From: Sedimenticola sp.
Lineage (GTDB): Bacteria; Pseudomonadota; Gammaproteobacteria; Chromatiales; Chromatiaceae
Assembly: GCA_027023915.1 (NCBI GenBank)
Contig: JALVUB010000197.1
Span: 1 to 6,438, forward strand
Length of the DNA: 6,438 nt
Direction: 5' to 3'
The notes beneath the pieces were generated by a model. It searched no databases and was not told where the DNA came from. It was given only the letters and a program-made list of their open reading frames with translations. A program made the translations under genes and the position numbers. This document shows positions 4,598-6,438 of the stretch, piece after piece. Position 1 is the stretch's first letter. Each line of letters starts with the position of its first letter.

Positions 4598-6438
4598 ATG
4601 AATCTCGTCATCGTCGAATCGCCGGCCAAGGCCAAGACCATCAAGAAATACCTGGGCAAGGATTTTGAAGTCCTGGCCTCCTACGGCCACGTGCGCGATC
4701 TGGTCCCCAAGGAGGGCGCGGTGGACCCCGATCACGACTTCACCATGAAGTACGAGGTGATCGACCGCAACCAGCGCCATATCAAGGCCATCGCCGACAA
4801 GCTGAAGAAGGCCGACGCCCTCTATCTGGCCACCGACCCCGACCGCGAGGGAGAGGCCATCTCCTGGCACCTTTACGAGATCCTGAAGAAACGCGGCCTG
4901 CTCAAGGACAAGCCGGTTTATCGGGTGGTCTTCAACGAAATCACAAAGAAGGCGGTGCAGGATGCCGTCGCCAACCCCCGCGAGCTGTCGATGGATCTGG
5001 TGAACGCGCAGCAGGCGAGACGCGCACTGGACTATCTGGTGGGGTTCAACCTTTCGCCGCTCCTTTGGAAAAAGGTGAGGCGCGGGCTCTCCGCCGGCCG
5101 GGTGCAGAGCCCCGCCCTGCGCATGATCGTGGAGCGCGAGGAGGAGATCGAACGCTTCAAGCCGAAGGAATACTGGACCGTGGAGGCGGATGTCAAAAAA
5201 GAGGCCCAGCCCTTCACCGCCAAGCTGATCCAGTACCAGGGTGACAAAGTGGAGCAGTTCACCATCACCGCCGAGAAGCAGGCCCGCGAGGTTGAGAAAA
5301 AGCTGCTGCAAGCGGCGGGCGGCAAGCTCAGCGTCCACAAGGTGGTGAAGAAACAGCGCCGGCGCAATCCCGCCGCCCCCTTTACCACCTCTACTTTGCA
5401 ACAGGAGGCGTCGCGCAAGCTCGGTTTCACCACCAACCGCACCATGCGGGTGGCGCAACAGCTCTATGAAGGGGTGGACATCGGCGGCGAGACGGTGGGT
5501 CTCATTACCTACATGCGGACCGATTCGCTCAACCTGGCCGACGAGGCGGTGGCCGAGATTCGCGACTACATCGCCCGGCAGTACGGCAAGGAGCAACTGC
5601 CTTCCACGCCGCGCATCTTCAAGACCAAGTCCAAAAACGCCCAGGAGGCCCACGAGGCGATCCGCCCGACCTCCATCCAGCGCCATCCCAAAGAGCTTGC
5701 GTCTCATCTCACCAAGGAGCAGGCACGACTCTATGAACTGATCTGGAAACGCACGCTGGCCTGTCAGATGATCCACGCCACCCTGAACACTGTCACCGCT
5801 GACCTGGCCGCCGGCAGCCCAGACAATCTGTTTCGCGCCAGCGGTTCAACAGTGGTCAACCCCGGCTTCATGACGGTCTATCAGGAGGGCCGGGACGACA
5901 CCAGGCAAGCGGCCAAAAGCGAGGAGAAGATGCTGCCGCCCCTCACCGAGGGTGAAACGGTGGAACTGGTGGCCATCCGCCCGGAGCAGCACTTCACCGA
6001 GCCGCCACCGCGCTACAGCGAGGCGAGCCTGGTAAAGGCGCTGGAGGAGCACGGCATCGGCCGCCCCTCCACCTACGCCAGCATCATCTCCACCCTCCAG
6101 GACCGCGGCTACGCCGAGCTGGAGAAGAAGCGCTTCCACCCCACCGACGTGGGCCGGGTGGTGAACAAGTTTCTCACCAACTACTTCAACCGCTACGTTG
6201 ACTACGACTTCACCGCCCACCTGGAGGACGAACTGGACGCGGTGGCGCGCGGCGAGGAGGAATGGGTGCCGCTGCTGCGCAAGTTCTGGAAACCCTTCAA
6301 GGAACAGGTGGATCACACCCAGGAGAACGTCAAGCGCTCCGACGTCACCCAGGAGAGGATCGACGAGAAGTGCCCCAAGTGCGGCGGCGACCTCGCCATC
6401 CGGCTGGGACGCCATGGCCGCTTCATCGGCTGCACCAA
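4598..6438 (+). CDS. topA: DNA topoisomerase I (3' truncated by window end)
   Basis: A type IA topoisomerase that relaxes negative supercoils through a 5'-phosphotyrosine link. 613 codons and two bases are present with no stop, against 865 residues in E. coli TopA. The Toprim domain opens NLVIVESPAKAKT with Glu7, and carries the acidic triad Asp80, Asp82 and Glu84 in TDPDREGEAI. RRGLSAGRVQSPALR follows in domain II/IV, then the catalytic Tyr305 in LITYMRTDS. KNAQEAHEAIRPT and HGIGRPSTYASI are also present. The first C-terminal zinc ribbon begins with Cys592 and Cys595 and has reached Cys612 when the window ends; further zinc domains are expected beyond it. The start is ATG 4598, giving the usual N-terminus, with a weak GGAA four bases upstream. 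It may have its own promoter (near 4470-4498) or be read through from smg past the hairpin. E. coli has only the small topA-like zinc-finger gene yrdD in this place. Confidence 0.98.
   Translation, partial: MNLVIVESPAKAKTIKKYLGKDFEVLASYGHVRDLVPKEGAVDPDHDFTMKYEVIDRNQRHIKAIADKLKKADALYLATDPDREGEAISWHLYEILKKRGLLKDKPVYRVVFNEITKKAVQDAVANPRELSMDLVNAQQARRALDYLVGFNLSPLLWKKVRRGLSAGRVQSPALRMIVEREEEIERFKPKEYWTVEADVKKEAQPFTAKLIQYQGDKVEQFTITAEKQAREVEKKLLQAAGGKLSVHKVVKKQRRRNPAAPFTTSTLQQEASRKLGFTTNRTMRVAQQLYEGVDIGGETVGLITYMRTDSLNLADEAVAEIRDYIARQYGKEQLPSTPRIFKTKSKNAQEAHEAIRPTSIQRHPKELASHLTKEQARLYELIWKRTLACQMIHATLNTVTADLAAGSPDNLFRASGSTVVNPGFMTVYQEGRDDTRQAAKSEEKMLPPLTEGETVELVAIRPEQHFTEPPPRYSEASLVKALEEHGIGRPSTYASIISTLQDRGYAELEKKRFHPTDVGRVVNKFLTNYFNRYVDYDFTAHLEDELDAVARGEEEWVPLLRKFWKPFKEQVDHTQENVKRSDVTQERIDEKCPKCGGDLAIRLGRHGRFIGCT

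Noticed and set aside
4583..5776. A 397-codon minus-strand frame opposite topA, and a similar one at 5846-6415
   Set aside because: topA on the plus strand carries every catalytic motif of its family through this region; the antisense translations are low-complexity and unlike any protein I recognise.

Overview
The window is about 6.4 kb of GC-rich, densely coding bacterial chromosome. It reads as an ordinary housekeeping locus of a gammaproteobacterium. Two divergent gene clusters share a 235-bp intergenic region. The order rsmB–fmt–def (leftward) and tsaP/lysM–dprA–smg–topA (rightward) is, from general knowledge, a conserved gammaproteobacterial arrangement: Pseudomonas has the same LysM gene between def and dprA, and E. 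coli keeps dprA–smg. The proteins resemble their gammaproteobacterial counterparts along their full length. I cannot name the genus. A sulfur-oxidiser or Chromatiales-like lineage would fit the GC content and the smg–topA adjacency, but that is a guess.

Left part (1-1512, minus strand): def (peptide deformylase), fmt (methionyl-tRNA formyltransferase) and the first codons of what should be rsmB (16S rRNA m5C967 methyltransferase). They are packed with gaps of 9 and 4 bases. Fmt adds the formyl group to initiator Met-tRNA and Def removes it from nascent proteins.

Middle (1513-1747): the divergent intergenic region. It is locally AT-rich and holds weak promoter candidates, an imperfect hairpin and the ribosome-binding site of the LysM gene.

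Right part (1748-6438, plus strand): a secreted LysM protein of the TsaP type (pilus secretin-associated), dprA (RecA loader in transformation), smg (DUF494) and topA (topoisomerase I, cut by the window end after 613 codons). tsaP, dprA and smg are tightly coupled and probably co-transcribed. A 152-bp gap before topA contains a consensus TTGACA box, then a long GTAG…CTAC palindrome with a T-tract that looks like a terminator, a REP-like element, or both.

I found no previously undescribed system. The points most worth a second look are the dprA start, which has no ATG/GTG/TTG upstream of the conserved N-terminus and probably uses CTG in a CTGA overlap, and the terminator-like palindrome between a candidate topA promoter and the topA start.
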